Numbered from the stretch's first letter, positions 32,660 to 44,356 are shown. The stretch: 64,000 nt of DNA from Ceratothoa steindachneri (GCA_963969495.1 OZ018333.1:18383937-18447936), one strand, 5' to 3'. Numbers and translations are program-made. The notes: generated by a model not told the origin, from the letters alone.

Positions 32660-34291
32660 TTAATAAAAAACAATTATTGTCTCAAACAAATTCAAGTTCA
32701 GTTGACTTAAGAACATTTGGAGTCAACATTTTGATCAAGATTATTTTCTATTTCTAAATCAATCTGCTTCTTATCTTTAGGAGTCTTGAAATTTATCAGG
32801 TGAGCAACCATAGCTTCAACTTGGCCTAACTCTTCTTCATCCAGATCACATTTAGACAGGGTAGCTTCACAAGGTACAGTATTAGTAGTCTTATCCTCCA
32901 ATGTAACCCTATCACTTATACCAGAGGGTCTTAGTTTAAAGGCGACCTTTATTTACAGAACCTCTTCTATATGTTTGACTCGATGATGACGGGTATAGGA
33001 TCATCCTTTCCGAGCAACTTCTACATTATCACTACTAGAAGATGAACTGGTACTTCTTCTAGAAGCTTCTACAATCTTAGGAAAATTCTGTTTAAGCTGT
33101 GGGCAATTCTTCACAAAGTGATCTGGGTTGCCACACCTAAAACATTGATTCAGATGATGGCAACATTCCAAAAGACATGGCCAGGTTTCTTGCACCAATT
33201 AAATCTAGGGAGTATTTTTGGAGACTTTGAATGGTGAGATTTGGACCTTGACCTAAAAGCAGTCTCATAAGCACGACTCATCCTTGCTGGATACTTTCAT
33301 GTTCACATGTGTATTCTGGGCACCTGCAGAGGTTGAGCTGTGGAGATGTACTGAAATTCAGAACCAACCAATCCCTGACCTGTACTCCGATGAACAGCCT
33401 ATCCTGTGCCTCCGGGAGTACAAGAACAATACCAGGTGTTCTATCGACCATTTGCTGCTCTCAGAAGGGCTAGATCTCACTCTAAACCATCTACTACCCT
33501 TATTGGTAAAACAATGACTAGACGCTTCTTCAAATCTTTCTCATCCAAGGACTTGTTAGGATAAGCATTCCAGTACAAATGCTCCAATCTAGTAGCAAAA
33601 ATGCGTAATCCCTCACCATCTAGAGGTTGTGTATTCTCATAGTGAGACTTTCAACTGGATGAGAGTCTTACCTTAGCACTTGCATGCCAGTCTTGCAGCT
33701 TAGTTTCATATACTTATAGTTCTGATCAGGTCCACCACAAGCATGATATACCTGAATTGCCTCCCTCTTCAAGAATCATCCCAATTCAGGAGTCCACCAA
33801 GATTTTTGCTTACCAGAGTAACGGCTGGAACAATAAGCCTCAAATGAGTCCAAAATTCTTTCAAAAGACCCGCCAGAATCAAGTGCATATGCTTCAGGCT
33901 TTGCAGCACCACAACCTACCAATAAATCAGCCATTTCTTGCATCTCTAATTTATGCCTATTAGCACCATAAGAACCATCATCAGTTTCTTCAGTACCTTC
34001 AGTATCTTCATTAGTAGAAGATGACAAGTCAATGAGAATAGCTGTATCCTCGCGACCAGGCCCAAAACTAATTTTCTATTTCAAAGGCATCTCTGAAGTT
34101 CCTGTAAATACAGCCATTCGGATTTGCAACTCATGCGATTGCCTCATCATCTTGGAAATCACTACACCCTTAGCAGCAATATCCCTCTTCTTTTTCTTGA
34201 GGTTTAACAGCTCATCTGAGTTGCATCCTCTAAGACATTCCCATCCTCTTGAGAACCTGTCAATAGATCCATCCTGAATTCCAGTAATCAC
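32660..34291 (-). pseudogene. Gypsy gag with CCHC knuckle
   Basis: The frame opens with an ATG at 34291 (MITGIQDGSIDRFSRGWECL) and continues after a frameshift near 34030 with an acidic stretch, then SFERILDSFEAYCSSRYSGK, a gag-core-like helix (33880-33800). A zinc knuckle CFRCGNPDHFVKNC lies near 33155-33110, followed by a serine-rich run. The protein is broken into several frames. It sits just inside the 5' LTR, as gag should. Confidence 0.75.
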
Positions 34292-34351
34292 AAAACCAAA
34301 TCAAGAAACATCAAAATAGTTGGTCCCGGGTCTGGGCATCAAGATTTATAT

Positions 34352-34841
34352 GTAGCGAATTCTGCTGGTTACTCAGCACAACCCTCTAGATAAGCCCCGA
34401 CTCGATCCAAAGATCATCACAAGAGATAGCATATTGGTGCAATTTTCAAATTTCCGGAATCAGTGAAAGTGATGAGCGTTGTTCAAGTTTCCTTTGGGTT
34501 AAACTTTCATTGAGGCTAAAGTTTCCTTGCCCTAAAAAAATTGAAAAATAATTGGCTTTTATCTTTACATAAATGAAACTATTGGCAAGAATACATACAG
34601 GTACAATAAAAATTAATCAGTGTCGCACAAGACAGAGCAATAATAAAAGAAGCCATGCAAAGCATAAGATGTTACCTGAGAGGGCCTAGTAGAAAATAAG
34701 CTCAGCCCTGAAATGCAAGCAGACTAGACAAAATAAAACAGGGTTGCACACACAACAGGACATCCTGAAACAAAAGTTACAATTAACTTCATGGAAAATT
34801 GAAGGAGAGAGGTAGACAAAAAAATACATTTTTCCCTTTCA
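34352..34841 (-). repeat. Gypsy 5' LTR (490 bp, TG...CA)
   Basis: On the plus strand the segment starts TGTAGCG at 34352, directly outside the gag leader, and ends ...TTTCA at 34841, exactly where LINE copy D sequence resumes. The TG/CA ends and the clean junctions support an LTR. The partner LTR is missing, so identity cannot be checked. No convincing tRNA-primer site was seen beside it. Confidence 0.6.
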
Positions 34842-34863
34842 CCGTGCTACAAAAAGGTTCATC

Positions 34864-36720
34864 ATGCCCAATGATGAGAGATTAAAAAGTACTCTTCCTC
34901 TACCTTCCCCTCTACCACCATCAAAGCAGCCCTCAGGCAGCTCCACTGTAGAAAAGGAGGTCCCACCCCCTCTGTACTTTCTCAGGGGACCCTCCAAACT
35001 TCTTTTACCCAAGTGGGAGTGGTTTGATAGGGCCAACCCCTTTAAGGGGGCCATCGGTGGCAAGGCCCATTGGTCAGTGCCCCCTAATGTCCTGCACTCA
35101 TGCATGCAGAGTCTACAGGGGGTCACTGTACGTACCTCATTCTCCTCTGAGACTGGTGCCAGTTTGCCAGCATGAATGGTTCCTTGAATGGGATCTGTGA
35201 TGTCTTTGGGCGGGATGACCACATGGAGGCCCTCCAAGAGATGGACATGGTCCCTACGGTGACACAACCCCAGACGGTAGAATCTTCCATGGGGTCAGAG
35301 CCAAGCGTAGAACCTGAGTCTGCCCCTGTGCAAGCTTCTCCTTAGATGGCTCGAGGATCCACTAGGAGTGGAGGGATCTCCTTTCCTGGCTGGTGCCCCT
35401 GTGACAGCTAAGACCTTCTCCATTTCAGAGAAGGATCTGGCTGAGGCCGGTCCATCTGGGCTAGGGGCAACTACCGGTGGAGGAGAGAAGCATGTTCATT
35501 CGCCACTCCTCTCCTAAAAAGAAAAGGAACGAGACAAAAAAAAAGTCAAAGCTGCTCTTCTGATTGCACCATGTTGGCTAAGGGAAACATGATTCATCAG
35601 AGGAGAGCTCTAGCTAGTGTGATTGGTAGAGAGCCAAAGGTGACCGGTTTCTTGGACAGGAGCTTTCTGGCAAATGTGTCAAATCCCTCTGAGGCAGCCA
35701 TGATTAGTGCCCTTTGGACACTTGATGACACGCCGCTGAGTGTGACACCACACTCTTAACATGAACTTCATGATACTCCATAGATGACATCACCTTAGAG
35801 CTGGCCAAAAATGGAGCGTGTGATGAGAAAACAGGGAGGGGTATCGCTAATGCATGAAGGCATTTGTGCCACTGCCGTGGAGATGCTACTACTGCCACTG
35901 CTTTGGCCATACTAATCACTCTTGTAGACATGTAAAGTCAGGGTTGACCAAAGTGTGTGTACGTTGCTCCTAGGCCGCACATGATAAGTCCAAATAGTGT
36001 GTGGCCAAGTGTGTCAATTGGGAAGAGTCACACCCCGCTTTGAAGCAATGTGGTGCATATCTCCTTTAGAAGGAAATCCTGGCGGTTTAGGTCAGGGATC
36101 GTCGCTCACTTAGCATGGCTAAGGACTTGGTCCTGGTGCACCCAGCACTGCCTGGGATGTCTTATGCCTCAATGTTAAGAAAGACACCCTCTGCTCCAGG
36201 CTTAAAGGCATGGTAATTTCCACATTCATTCAGAATCCTTCTGCTGGTTCTACCCATGCTGGGCACTCCCTTGGTAGAGCTGGCAGCATAAAGGGTTCAC
36301 AGCCAGCCTGGGCTAAAAACAGGGCTCCCCCTCCTTCCCCCAGTGTGACCGTTTCCCTTAAGGTGAAACGGCAGCTCGCCTCCACTGAGTTGTTAGACAC
36401 AGGAGGCAACATCCATAAAGTTGGTCATGAAGCCATCTTCTGAGGTTTCTAAAGCTGCCTCCTAAAAGGAGGACAGCACTAAAGGAGTTTCAGCTACTAC
36501 GCCCACAACAAGTGGTAGGCTGGGTAACTCGAAGGCAGTGGATCCTCCAAAGGAGGGATCAAGAGCTTCCTAAGGATTCAAGGTGGAGGGAGGAAAATAG
36601 TTGCATTGTGAGCCCAATCTCCCCCGAGAAGCCCTCGAAGGTGACAGCTCCTTCAGCGCATTGTCTGGCCACCAGCTCCCAGAGTTCGGCCTCCGGGAAG
36701 CATACGGCCATTTGAAGAGG
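34864..36720 (+). pseudogene. LINE leader and ORF1, copy D
   Basis: 34864-35175 begins MPNDERLK and runs on as one frame through VEKEVPPP and RANPFKG to a TGA, unlike copies A and C where the leader ends early. Gag core pieces follow at 35571-35760 (LAKGNMIHQRRALASVIGRE) and 35830-36040 with a decayed first knuckle (YYCHCFGHTNHSC). The proline-rich tail is recognisable at 36210-36715. Numerous indels and stops are present. Confidence 0.8.
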
Positions 36721-36739
36721 GGCCCCAAGCATTGCCGAG

Positions 36740-38995
36740 CTAGGCCTGGAGGACATATTCCTTCAATGGAATTGCTGCAGACTCCAGGACAACTGGGAGG
36801 AGCTACAGAGGCTCGGCTTGTCTCATTTTCCCTTAACCATTTTTTTGCAGGAGACCATGCTGGGCGCATGCCCCATGCCCATCTTCCTGAAGTATGAGGG
36901 TTTTGCTCTGCTCTCTCTTCGTGCATGGACATCACCCCTGGCCTGGACGATGTCCCATACACCATTCCTTGATACCTGGGTGAGCAAGGCATGGCATTTC
37001 TCTTAGATTTGTTTAACAGGATCTGTGTAAAGGGTCTCCTCCCAGATTCCTGGTGAATTGCTACCATGCTTGCTTTTCATAAACCAGGGAGAGATCACTC
37101 TACCCCGGTTGGTTTCAACCCAATCTCTCAAACCCCTGCATGTGCAAGTTGATGGAGAAATTGGTAAATATTAGATTACTCTTTTTTCTGGACAGTGGAG
37201 GCCATCTGTCTTCTTCACAGTGTGGCTCCCGCAAGTTCCACTCCATGTTGGATGCTTGCCCCGACTGGAAAATGCCGTCTGCGAGGCCTTCCTTCGATCT
37301 GGAGAAGGCATATGATACCGCATGGAGACTCTCCACATGATGAGGGCAATGGGATGCCTCCCAATCTTTATATTTGAATTTTTGCGAGATCGTTGATTCT
37401 GCTTACGGGTGGGGGCAGCCCTCTCCAGCCCAATGGAGCAGGAAGAGGGTGTTCCTCAGGGAAGTGTCTTCAGTGTCACGCTCTTTGCCATGAGCATAAA
37501 TGGCATCACCTCAGTGCCGCTGGAAGATGTTATCGCTACACTCTGTGTGTATGACCTTTCGAGACCCAGATGCCAACTCTGGAGGGTCGACTCCAACAGG
37601 CATTGAACCGTGTCTCTCGTTATGCCGAAGCACAGAGGCTTCAGTTTTCCTTGGCCAAAGACTAAGGTGGTGCACTTCTGCCGCCATCCATGGCTACACC
37701 CTGACCCAGACTTGTTTCTAAATGAGGTTCGCCTGGAAGTGGTTTCACCGTTTCCTTGGTCTTGTATTTGACCAACACCTCACCCAGAGACTCATATTCA
37801 CAGCTTTAGGGTCTCTCGTACCTGCGCCATGGATATTCTTCTCTTCATGACTTTCAGTGCCTGTGGCACTGATAGTGCTACTTCCTTACTTTTTTATCGA
37901 TCCTTTGTTCATTCGAAGCTTAACTATGGATGTGAGTTTTATGCATCTGCAGCACCCATGTATTGTGGAAAGTGGACTTTATCCACTACACTGGCCTTTG
38001 CTGGGCAACTGGTGCCTTCTACATGTTTCCCATTGAGAGCCTACTTGTCGATGCTGGGGAGATGCCACTCACTTGCACCATGCACAGTGCATTATTTGCT
38101 TGTATGTGCGAGCCTGCCACCTCCCTCAGTCAGCAACAGCTCTCACTGCATTGCAGCCGATCTTGACAGTGCATATGACACCAAGAGATGCCAGTCATAC
38201 CCTAAGCCCTTCGGCTTTATGGCCAGGAAACTCCTTCGAGAGCTAGGTATAGCTCTCAGGCTATTGGCACCCCTGATTCTGCCCAGGATGTGACCCTGGA
38301 GGTTACCACCTTTGACCATTTGTCACCACACCTTTGCTCCCAAAGCTTGTACAGCACCGGGGGTATTGTGTTTGTCCCTTTTGGAGCATACTTCGTGTCA
38401 TGCTGGAACTATGCTAGTGTATACAGATGTCTCCAAGTCCCAAGAAGTGGTTGGTTTCCGCACTGTATCCCCTCTGTTTAAAGTCAGCGAGGCGCTGCTT
38501 CTGTCTTCACAGCCGATCTGGTTGCAATACACCGCTTGGTACGGGAGATTACATGACATGCCCGTTTTTGAGACAGAATTGTGATTTATAGGCACTTGCA
38601 AAGCGCCCTCAGTGCTATCGGGGCTTTGGAATCTCCGCATGACCTGGTTTGTGATATCTTTGAGGCCATGGTTTTGGTGAACTGGCTGGATGTTGAAATT
38701 ATCTTCTGCTGGGTTCCTGAATATGTAGGAATTGTGGGGAATGAGTGCGCCAATGATGGTGCCAAAGAATCTGCGAGGGCTGGGTGACCAGACCAGCGTT
38801 TTGCTCTTCTTCGCACCGACTACATCCACCTTACTGTGATGACTGCATTGTCCCCTAGACTGTTCAGCACATTCTTGTTGAATGTCCCATTCTGGGTGAT
38901 TGCACACGTTACCTGTCCTGGTACCGGGATGAGCAGGGTCGTTTCCATTTGTCCTTTGTACTTGGGACTGGTTAGTGCACTTGGACCTTTTGACT
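36740..38995 (+). pseudogene. LINE ORF2, copy D
   Basis: The endonuclease is almost wholly deleted: the start near 36745 is followed, from about 36900, by sequence matching the RT N-terminus. RT fragments include KLMEKLVNIRL (37150), DLEKAYDTAW (37300) and GVPQGSVFSVTLFAMSINGI (37450); the catalytic box is lost (CVYDLS near 37545). The RNase H region is readable as YTDVSKSQE (38416) and VPEYVGIVGNECANDGAKESA (38715). The C-terminal zinc-like region is partly deleted near 38825. Many stops and frameshifts. Confidence 0.85.
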
Positions 38996-39146
38996 TGGAT
39001 GAGGCTGGCCTTCCCAACCTTGTCTAACTGTTTTGTTGTTGCTGTTGTTTTATGTAGGTCACACATTCCTGCACCGGGGCCTTCCCTCGACACCAGAGTG
39101 TGCTCCCCAAGTAGGCAGTTGCCAGATGGGCTCCTAAAATAATTAA

Positions 39147-39989
39147 AAAAATCCCATGGTATCTATTGAGGCCTCCCACAAAACTCACTGAACCATTCAA
39201 CAATGCCCATTATACTCCCTATAATACTCTTCTTTTTTTTTTATCATTCAAACTTTTACATATGTGAAAAATTGAGATCTCTGTTCTCCTGCCCACAGGA
39301 GTGCATCAAGAGCTTTAGGTGTATGAAAAGGCCTTTGCTCACAGACTATATATGAGAACGTTGGGAGCACTGTTGTTGCCTTATCAAGACTTGAAGAGTC
39401 ATGGTAATTGAATTCTCATTTTATCTGATGAAAAAAAGTTCACAGTTGACCCAGTCATCAACAAGCAGAATGCCTAGGACTGTAAGCCTAGGTCTATAGG
39501 AGTGGAGTTGAAGCAGTAGTATACATTCATGTAGTACATGTTCAACTATATGCTTTTTATCGCCGATGTTCATCAAGATAGTTGTGCAACTCAGGCCAAG
39601 CAACCGGCCTAGTTTTCATTAGTGTTTAGCTCTTTTCTAAGTGTTCTATTATATCTAATTTCACTTCTGTGGAGGTCGCTTTCCTTTTCTTCGCAACACT
39701 GCCATCAGAAAAGAGTGACTTAAGCTTGGGAGCCGTAATAAAGGGCTAAAAGTTACCCAAAATTCAACACAAATGAAAGAAATTGAATGTAGCACAATCC
39801 AATAGGGCGTACAAATGGTGAATGTAAACAAAACTGTCTTTCTCGTATAATGCCATGTGGTGACATAACTACCAAATGCCATAGTTCAAGGATATCGTAA
39901 ACCAAGGACCTCCTTTATGTTAACAATAAAAGCATGTCTTACTGCATCAAAATAATCATTGTGTTCTTTGTTGAGAGCATTGTAATGAG
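39147..39989. other. Spacer, nothing firmly recognised
   Basis: Mixed sequence. A minus-strand stretch at 39421-39603 has C...H.....HVLHEC spacing like a LINE C-terminal zinc motif, but it is too weak to call. Confidence 0.4.
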
Positions 39990-40215
39990 TGCAACAGGAC
40001 TTTTGTAATACTTGCTATACCCTCCTTTAATACTCATTATACCTTCCTATAATACCCAATATACTATATTTAATGCCATTATACCCTTTAATACCCATTA
40101 TACCCCATATAATGTTCATTATCATTATATCTCCTATAATGCCCATTATACCCTCCTATAATGCCCATTATACCCTCCTATAATACCTATTGATACCACC
40201 CTGAACACTCCTTGC
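39990..40215. repeat. Degenerate simple repeat (CCTATAATGCCCATTATAC)
   Basis: Tandem near-repeats of about 20 bp built from CC(T/C)ATAATACCCATTATACC. Copies vary in length and sequence. Confidence 0.75.
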
Positions 40216-40702
40216 ACCTGACCCAATTCCTCCTTTGACCCTCTCCTGAGCTTTTTAACACATTGACTGCAAGTTAGGCCATATATGGTACACTTGTAGT
40301 ATCAAATAATTTGGCCTTACTAGTTTTTTTATATCTCTCTTTAAGCATTAACACATAAGGGCACTGTTCATAATGTGTAATACCTGTACTACCTGTAATA
40401 CCTCTTAGCTTTTTGGAAACTTTAACAGTCAATGTGTTAACACTGCTTTAGACCTTTGAGTCTTTTCTTCCTCCTATCTCCTCACATTAACCCATCCGGT
40501 TGATCAGGATGGGTTAAGTAGCACTGAGCTTTCATAATTCTCTACCAATGAAAATACCCAGTACTGCTAAAGTACCCACTTTGCATCCTCCAATCCAATT
40601 ATATTACTGTTTCTTCCACCTTCCTTCCCAACCACCACCTAACAATGAAACTTCACCACCACCTAGACACACAAAAAAAAGAAGCCCCAGCACACCAGTT
40701 CC

Positions 40703-40948
40703 AACACATGTTCCCCCCCTCCCCCCCTCCCCACCATGCCACACCCTAATAAAACACATCCACACCACTTTGCATCCTCTAACACAGGTTTAGGGTTCGG
40801 GAAGTAAACTACTCACATTATATAACACATGTTTCCCCCCTCCCCCCCTCCCCTTCTCCCCACCATGCCACACCCTAATAAAACACATCCACACCACTTT
40901 GCATCCTCTAACAGGTTTAGGGTTCGGGAAGTAAACTACTCACATTAT
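40703..40948. repeat. Tandem duplication, about 121-bp unit, with poly-C tract
   Basis: AACACATGTT(C)n at 40703 and again at 40824, each followed by CACCATGCCACACCCTAATA, CTTTGCATCCTCTAACA and GGTTTAGGGTTCGGGAAG. Units differ by small indels in the C-rich part. Confidence 0.88.
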
Positions 40949-41345
40949 ACAGGGCATCATCTTTAAACCATAGTATGCTTGGACATTGTTACCATTGTTA
41001 CATTCAAGGTGCTCTACAATAATCTACTATCACACCATAGATGCAATAGTTTATATTTCTATAATTTTCCTGATCAATTAAATAGCTTATGAGGCTAAAG
41101 CGTTGATTATATTGCCAAAATACATAATTAGAAATTGAATATTGTACTCGCCCAAGACAATTTCTTAAACCTCCATATAAGAATGCATATCACAGCAATG
41201 TTCTGTTGTAATAGTATTTTTTGTGCTCTTTATCTATATTCAGTGACCTGAATTTCTCTTGTAGTTTGTGTTGACTTGTCTAATTTTACTAGCTAATAAG
41301 CTGCTAGGGTTATATGCAGAGTTGAATTTTGTTTATTTATTTCAG

Positions 41346-41510
41346 GAAGCCAGTCAAGATATTTATGTGAAGGAAGAAACTACTGAGGAATTCTTAGAAG
41401 ACAAAAATTCTCTTAGTGATGAAAATGGATCAAGATTTCAGTTCAAAAATGAAAACTTAGTCACAAATAATTCCAGTGGGGTGTTGTGCAAAGACTCTGA
41501 TCAGGAAACG
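41346..41510 (+). CDS. Zinc-finger gene, upstream coding exon (55 codons)
   Basis: The exon is bounded by a good acceptor (TTTATTTCAG before 41346) and a donor (GTAGCC after 41510). It is exactly 165 bp and phase 0 at both ends. It encodes an acidic segment with DIYVKEETTEEFLEDKNSL and ends CKDSDQET. Such short acidic exons are common ahead of the finger exon in arthropod C2H2 genes. The next exon, also phase 0, has a similar layout (DILKKDEVIEE... ending KQDSGKEQ), hinting at exon duplication. The true start exon is upstream and was not identified. Linking it to the finger exon is inference from phase, strand and lack of another partner. Confidence 0.6.
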
Positions 41511-41629
41511 GTAGCCATAACATAGTATTGTTTTGTAATGAAACATTTTTTAGATGATTCTCTTGCAATATCCTTTTTTGTCACTGCAATAACCAATTAT
41601 AATGGAAATATATCTTCTTATTATTTAAG

Positions 41630-41773
41630 GACTTAGGAGATATTTTAAAGAAAGATGAAGTAATTGAAGAGAGAAGTCTGGCTGGTTTTGAGAATGGAGA
41701 AATACCTGATCTTGTAAATGAGTTGCCGAATAGCCCAAGGGAGATGTTGAAGCAAGACTCTGGAAAGGAACAG
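41630..41773 (+). CDS. Zinc-finger gene, second upstream exon (48 codons)
   Basis: Acceptor TTATTTAAG before 41630 and donor GTAGTA after 41773. The exon is 144 bp, phase 0 at both ends, and separated from the previous exon by a 119-bp intron. It encodes DLGDILKKDEVIEERSLAGF, then LPNSPREMLKQDSGKEQ, with no domain recognised. The only compatible downstream exon in the window is the zinc-finger exon at 55938, which would make the intervening intron 14,164 bp and full of transposons. Further small exons in between cannot be excluded. Confidence 0.6.
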
Positions 41774-43139
41774 GTAGTATTTTATTGATCCCGGGGTGTC
41801 CCAGATGCATTCTGTGACACCTTGAGTCTGGATGTCTACATGGTAGAACATATACCTGAAAAACATTAAAACGCTTAATTTATGCTACATTTTATATAAA
41901 TTCTTATCCGACCGCAAACAAACATGTCCACACCCACTTCACTGCTCTATTTAGTCACATTCGCACATTGGGGGGGGGGGGTAAACTGTATAGATTGGTA
42001 AACCTGATACCTAGAAGCAGAAATCGACAAGTTCTCACCAACTTTGGTAATCTTGAAGATCAAGATCAGATCATAAAAAAAAAATGATCTTGAAGATCCA
42101 GATCAAATCACCAGAAAAATGTGAATCTTTAAGATCCATATCATGATTTTGAAAATCACTTTTCAAGATCACTTTCAATTGAAAAAGTTGTACTCTTGTA
42201 AAGTAAACAAAAAAAATTATTTTGTTTATCACCCCTGAAAATTATCACTCCTAATACTCCACTAAGAGCTTAGGCAATACGAGCATTGCATCCTAGCCAT
42301 GTACTAAAATAGATTTAGTTGCTAAAATTGATTTATTTAAATTTAACTTCATAACTACAAGATGTATTAACCTTAACCTCATTCTAATCAAGGTTAAAAG
42401 ATTTTTACAGTGAGAATAATAGATAGATGGAATAGTCTTCCAGAATCACTAGTCAATTCTCATAACTTAAACAATTAAGAATAATCTTGACAATTATATA
42501 CATAAATAAATTACTCAGATTAATGAAATTGAAGAAAAGTATTTTGTAAATAAAGTTCACATATATCTAATATTAATCAAATAACATTAGGCATCTTAGT
42601 AATATTGATTTCTAACAAATTACTAATTTTTAACAGATTTCTAAAAATCTAAAGCAAATAAGTAACATAATACATCTTTGATTGTATTTTTCATGATTGG
42701 ATCAATGGTTTGTGTCATTGATTGAGGTTAGCGGTTGCTTTGGCTCATTTGTTCTCAATCTTTATTGTTAATAATTTGCTCGCCCAAGTTGATCATTTCG
42801 GTCACAGGTTCAAGAAGTTTGCATTGTTGCTGTTGTTCGATTCCTTGGAATTCTGCTATCTTTTCATTTGAGGTCATCAGTGTCATCATGTATCGCTGTT
42901 GTGGGTCTTTGCCATTATCTTGTCTTCATATCGTCTTGTTTTTGCCATTCTCTTGGCTTTGCCATTGCCATCGCATCTTTGCGATCATCACATATAAATC
43001 AAAGAGGTCACATCACTGCAAGACATTGTTTGATTGCATTCACCAATGTTGTTTTCTCAATCATCATGTCTTCAACATCGATACATCACCATTATCATTT
43101 TGTAATCCTTGCTCTTTTGATTTTGTATTTTTATTTTAA
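41774..43139. other. Intron sequence, no gene recognised
   Basis: AT-rich. It includes a poly-G run near 41970 and a cluster of GATCTTGAAGATC-like palindromic words at 42055-42180. Open frames at 42735-43185 show no recognisable protein. Confidence 0.5.
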
Positions 43140-43192
43140 ATATATATATATATATATAAATAAATATATATATATAAATAAATAATAAAAAC
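43140..43192. repeat. (TA)n microsatellite, left of the Penelope remnant
   Basis: TATATA runs with interspersed AAATAAA. Confidence 0.9.
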
Positions 43193-43244
43193 TCACAAAG
43201 TGGCACGTGAGGAAAGCAATAATATGAAAATTAACCCACAGGAA

Positions 43245-44169
43245 AATGAAAAAGTGAATCCAAGCACTTTCAAACTATATTTTCAAGTACATTTTCAAGG
43301 AATAGCATGAAAATGGAGAAGACAACCTTATATAGGGTACAAAGATATGAAGGGAATGCCCATCACATAGTACAAACCAATGGAAAAACACAATAACAAG
43401 ACAGAGAAATACCAATGTTAGTCCACAATAATACAAACAAAAAAGGTGGAGTATATTCTATAGAATGTTCTATTTGCAATTTACCTTACTTCGGACAAAC
43501 TGGTAAATCTTTATCTACTAGAATTTACCAACATAAGTATATTAGAAGAGGTGAACTAAACAGTGCTTTACTTTACATTTATCCGAAAATAACCACCCCA
43601 TTGACTGGAACTCTGCAAAATTCCTTTATCATTCCGCTGATTTCACAAAAAGAAATATTGTTGAGTGTTTATTAATTGGCATCTTACCCAATATAAATAT
43701 CTCCCCTGTCTTATTTAAACTCGACCCTGTTTTAAAAAAAACTTGTACTAAATGAAATAACTTCATAATGCAGCCTGTTGTCACTCTTTATTACTGTAAT
43801 ATCATTCACATTGCCTCCCCCACCACGTGTCTCTGCCATGATCGTGGATTAACTCTTAGCCCTAAATGTTTTCGTTCTAATGATAATCCTTTAAAATGTT
43901 TTTGTTTTTTCACCCACCATTTCCATACATATACATGGCGTTGGTGTGTGTATATCATTTTCAGGATGCATATGTCTGTTATTAGTTGCCTAATGGTCTT
44001 TTTATTGGTATTTCTCTGTCTTGTTATTGTGTTTTTCCATTGGTTTGTACTATGTGATGGGTGTTCCCTTTGTATCTTTGTACCCTATATAAGGTTGTCT
44101 TCTCCATTTTCATGCTATTCCTTGAAAATGAACTTGCAAATATAGTTCGAAAGTGCTTGGATTCATCTT

Positions 44170-44180
<11 letters not shown>
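43245..44180 (+). mobile_element. Penelope-like element remnant with inverted terminal repeats
   Basis: A 175-180-bp sequence at 43250-43424 returns inverted at 44002-44180 with high identity (it contains GGAATAGCATGAAAATGGAG on the plus strand of the left copy). Between them lies the GIY-YIG endonuclease tail of a Penelope-like element. Both outer sides abut TA-rich microsatellite, so the element may have inserted in a TA tract. No reverse transcriptase remains. Inverted copies of the terminal region are known for Penelope-like elements. Confidence 0.7.
43415..43790 (+). pseudogene. GIY-YIG endonuclease fragment of a Penelope-like element
   Basis: The frame reads KKGGVYSIECSICNLPYFGQ then TGKSLSTRIYQHKY. 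GVYSI and PYFGQTG stand where GIY and YIG occur in Penelope-like endonucleases. The CxxC of ECSIC and the R...H...Y string also match. After a frameshift near 43600 another frame gives FLYHSADFTKRNIVECLLIG, the usual end with the catalytic glutamate (RNIVECLLI). The GIY-YIG nuclease nicks target DNA for this retroelement class. The upstream reverse transcriptase is absent, so this is a 5'-truncated, frameshifted relic. Confidence 0.8.

Positions 44181-44232
<52 letters not shown>
44174..44232. repeat. (TA)n microsatellite, right of the Penelope remnant
   Basis: Almost pure TA dinucleotides immediately outside the right inverted repeat. Confidence 0.95.
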
Positions 44233-44233
<1 letters not shown>

Positions 44234-44356
44234 CATATATTTATTCATATATATCTGCAACTTTGATGGCCTTTAGGGTTTTTACATTTAATGTGTTATG
44301 TTATGTGATATTTATTATGAGCAAAGGTGCCAAAAACCATTGAAGTTGCAAGTATA

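Larger units (their letters stand above)
22346..34841 (-). mobile_element. Ty3/Gypsy LTR retrotransposon, 3'-truncated, split by LINE copy C
   Basis: Minus-strand order from right to left: 5' LTR (34841-34352), gag with a CCHC knuckle, a protease-like DSG motif, reverse transcriptase, RNase H, a second protease-like DTG region, then integrase. The integrase is interrupted by LINE copy C at 22827-29030 and stops at 22346 without a 3' LTR. All coding parts contain stops or frameshifts. The RT-RNase H-integrase order defines Ty3/Gypsy. No env-like gene is visible in what remains. Confidence 0.85.
34842..39146 (+). mobile_element. LINE copy D, old and decayed (main part)
   Basis: Same family as A but heavily diverged, with many CG positions turned to TG or CA. 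It resumes in the 5' UTR (matching A from about 8588) after the Gypsy LTR. It holds the leader ORF, gag pieces (35571-35940), ORF2 pieces (36740-38990) and the 3' end GCAGTTGCCAGATGGGCTCC before an A-rich tail near 39146. Confidence 0.9.

Noticed and set aside
34320..34345. tRNA primer-binding site next to the Gypsy LTR (TGGTCCCGGGTCTGGGCATC)
   Set aside because: It begins TGG only on the strand opposite to the element's sense, so it is not in the right orientation for a primer site.
39421..39603. Minus-strand C...H.....C pattern like a LINE zinc tail
   Set aside because: Only one short motif with no RT or RNase H beside it; could be chance.
40790..40925. TTTAGGG words suggesting telomeric repeat
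   Set aside because: Only single occurrences inside a duplicated unit; not an array.
42055..42180. Cluster of GATCTTGAAGATC-type palindromes
   Set aside because: Imperfect and AT-rich; no consistent spacing or partner element, so no function is claimed.
42735..43185. Open frames of 105-134 codons
   Set aside because: The products are cysteine/serine/leucine-rich with no recognisable domain in intronic AT-rich DNA; most likely chance.
43196..43240. Possible hammerhead ribozyme beside the Penelope repeat (GTGAGGAAAGC)
   Set aside because: The core CUGANGA and properly placed GAAA with three stems could not be found.
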